From NCBI GenBank assembly GCA_915070235.1, contig CAJZFM010000126.1, forward strand, positions 1 to 6,381: a stretch of DNA of 6,381 bases, given 5' to 3'. The notes beneath the pieces are model-generated. The model made no database searches. It was given only the letters and a program-made list of their open reading frames with translations, and had not been told where the DNA came from. Positions 5,679 through 6,381 of this stretch are shown one piece after another. Within the stretch, counting starts at the first letter, position 1; each line of letters starts with the position of its first letter. The translations under genes were made by a program, and so were the position numbers. This stretch comes from an uncultured Capnocytophaga sp. GTDB lineage: Bacteria > Bacteroidota > Bacteroidia > Flavobacteriales > Flavobacteriaceae.

Positions 5679-5697
5679 TGATTAATGTCAACAAATA

Positions 5698-5741
5698 ATT
5701 AATGCCAATAATGATAATTATTAATCATTATTGGCATTAAT
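5698..5741. terminator. Bidirectional 18-bp palindrome between ridA and lemA
   Basis: Bases 5698-5715 pair perfectly with 5724-5741 around an 8-nt loop, centred on GCC/GGC. It lies between two convergent genes, 20 bp after the ridA stop and immediately beside the lemA stop (5744-5746), as expected for a shared terminator. T-runs are short, so strength is uncertain. A second left arm exists at 5673-5690. Confidence 0.65.
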
Positions 5742-5743
5742 CA

Positions 5744-6295
5744 TTATTTGAAGAGTTCTTTCGCATCAATCGCTTCACGTTGTTTTTGGGAGGCGTATTG
5801 CCATTGGTAAGTAGTAAAACCGAAGAGTCCCGCTAGCAGATTGGCAGGGAAGGTTACGATGGCATCGTTGTAGTCGGTGATGGAGGCACTCAGGTAGCGC
5901 CTACCTGCGGCTAATTGCTCCTCACACTCAGTGAAAGCATGTTGCAGATGTAGGAACTGTTGGTTAGCCTTTAGCTCAGGGTATTCTTCAGCACGTGCCA
6001 TGACATTCATCAGCATCTTGTTCCCCTTCTCTGGTTGCAGGTAGGGGTTTTGTTTTTCAGTAACCACAGGGGTACGCAGCTCAGTGATTTGGGCTAAGGT
6101 CTCCTGCTCATAGTTCATATACTGCTTGGTGGTTTCAATAAGGTTTGGAATAAGCTCTGCTCGCTGGATAAAAAGCGAATCCAACGAGGAAATAGCATTC
6201 TGTATCTGGTTTTTTCGCTTGGCTATCTTATTAAAAACCAAGACAATGTATAAGAGTACTACCACTCCTACACCGAGTAAAATGTAAGTAACCAT
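5744..6295 (-). CDS. lemA: LemA family membrane protein
   Basis: The 183-residue protein has the family's typical size. A single N-terminal membrane helix (about residues 4-21, YILLGVGVVVLLYIVLVF) is followed by a basic stretch (K23-K28) and a long helical-bundle domain. Family motifs are visible: the helix ending RAELIPNLIETTKQY (45-59), AEEYPELKANQQFLHLQ (102-118), the E123-x-E125-E126 region with GRRYL (131-135), DYNDAIVTFP (141-150) and the LFGF end (157-160). LemA proteins are widespread but their biochemical role is not settled; some work links them to membrane stress or accessory envelope functions. The ATG at 6293-6295 directly begins the membrane helix. No Shine-Dalgarno sequence or promoter is visible upstream, where heptamer repeats begin, so the promoter is probably beyond the window. 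No partner gene lies downstream; ridA is convergent. Confidence 0.93.
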   Translation of the reverse strand: MVTYILLGVGVVVLLYIVLVFNKIAKRKNQIQNAISSLDSLFIQRAELIPNLIETTKQYMNYEQETLAQITELRTPVVTEKQNPYLQPEKGNKMLMNVMARAEEYPELKANQQFLHLQHAFTECEEQLAAGRRYLSASITDYNDAIVTFPANLLAGLFGFTTYQWQYASQKQREAIDAKELFK

Positions 6296-6308
6296 AAGGA
6301 GTTTTTAA

Positions 6309-6381
6309 GTTTTGAGTTTTGAGTTGTTAGTGGTTAATTTTTAGTTTTTAGTTGTTAGAGGCTAACCACTAACCACTGACC
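6309..6381. repeat. Second 7-bp-period array upstream of lemA, runs off the window
   Basis: Ten consecutive heptamers follow in strict 7-bp phase: GTTTTGA twice, GTTGTTA, GTGGTTA, ATTTTTA, GTTTTTA, GTTGTTA, GAGGCTA, ACCACTA, ACCACTG, then ACC at the window edge. Nearly all fit RnnnnTA or RnnnnGA. GTTAGTGGTTA (6326-6336) pairs perfectly with TAACCACTAAC (6363-6373), an 11-bp stem with a 26-nt loop. Confidence 0.8.

Noticed and set aside
6296..6301. AAGGAG, a Shine-Dalgarno-like site on the plus strand
   Set aside because: No plus-strand gene follows; only heptamer repeats with stops in every frame.

Overview
The window looks like chromosomal DNA of a Bacteroidota member, most likely family Flavobacteriaceae; Capnocytophaga is a low-confidence guess. 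Reasons: several intergenic regions carry the Bacteroidota promoter signature (a TTG/TTTG box, about 18-20 bp, then TAnnTTTG); most start codons lack a strong Shine-Dalgarno sequence; and the amidase, LptD and RidA proteins have the length and composition of their flavobacterial relatives.

Layout, left to right. Bases 1-157 hold the N-terminal end of a nucleoside phosphorylase (minus strand, cut by the window edge). A 165-bp gap follows. It contains a textbook plus-strand promoter feeding a roughly 75-nt structured RNA, built partly from a tandem 17-mer and ending in a terminator-like stem whose U-rich tail overlaps the last codons of the next gene. That gene (323-1156, minus) is a DUF3800 protein, markedly AT-richer than everything to its right, and probably acquired accessory DNA. 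Its promoter and leader repeat, in inverted orientation, the promoter and first bases of the small RNA. This RNA/DUF3800 module is the most unusual part of the window.

The rest is mainly cell-envelope housekeeping: a periplasmic N-acetylmuramoyl-L-alanine amidase with a C-terminal SPOR-like domain (1218-2243, minus), divergent from lptD, the outer-membrane LPS translocon (2421-5168, plus). Their promoters appear to overlap, so the two 5' leaders may be partly antisense to each other. ridA (5301-5678, plus; reactive enamine/imine deaminase) follows lptD, and a convergent lemA (5744-6295, minus; single-pass membrane protein) lies beyond a long palindrome.

The gaps after lptD and upstream of lemA are filled with arrays of 7-bp units (consensus close to RTGACTA in one and GTTnTTA in the other), each ending in an inverted-complement arm that can fold back on the array. 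They place stop codons in every frame. No transposase, tRNA, rRNA or CRISPR array is visible. No gene-free stretch exceeds 300 bp.
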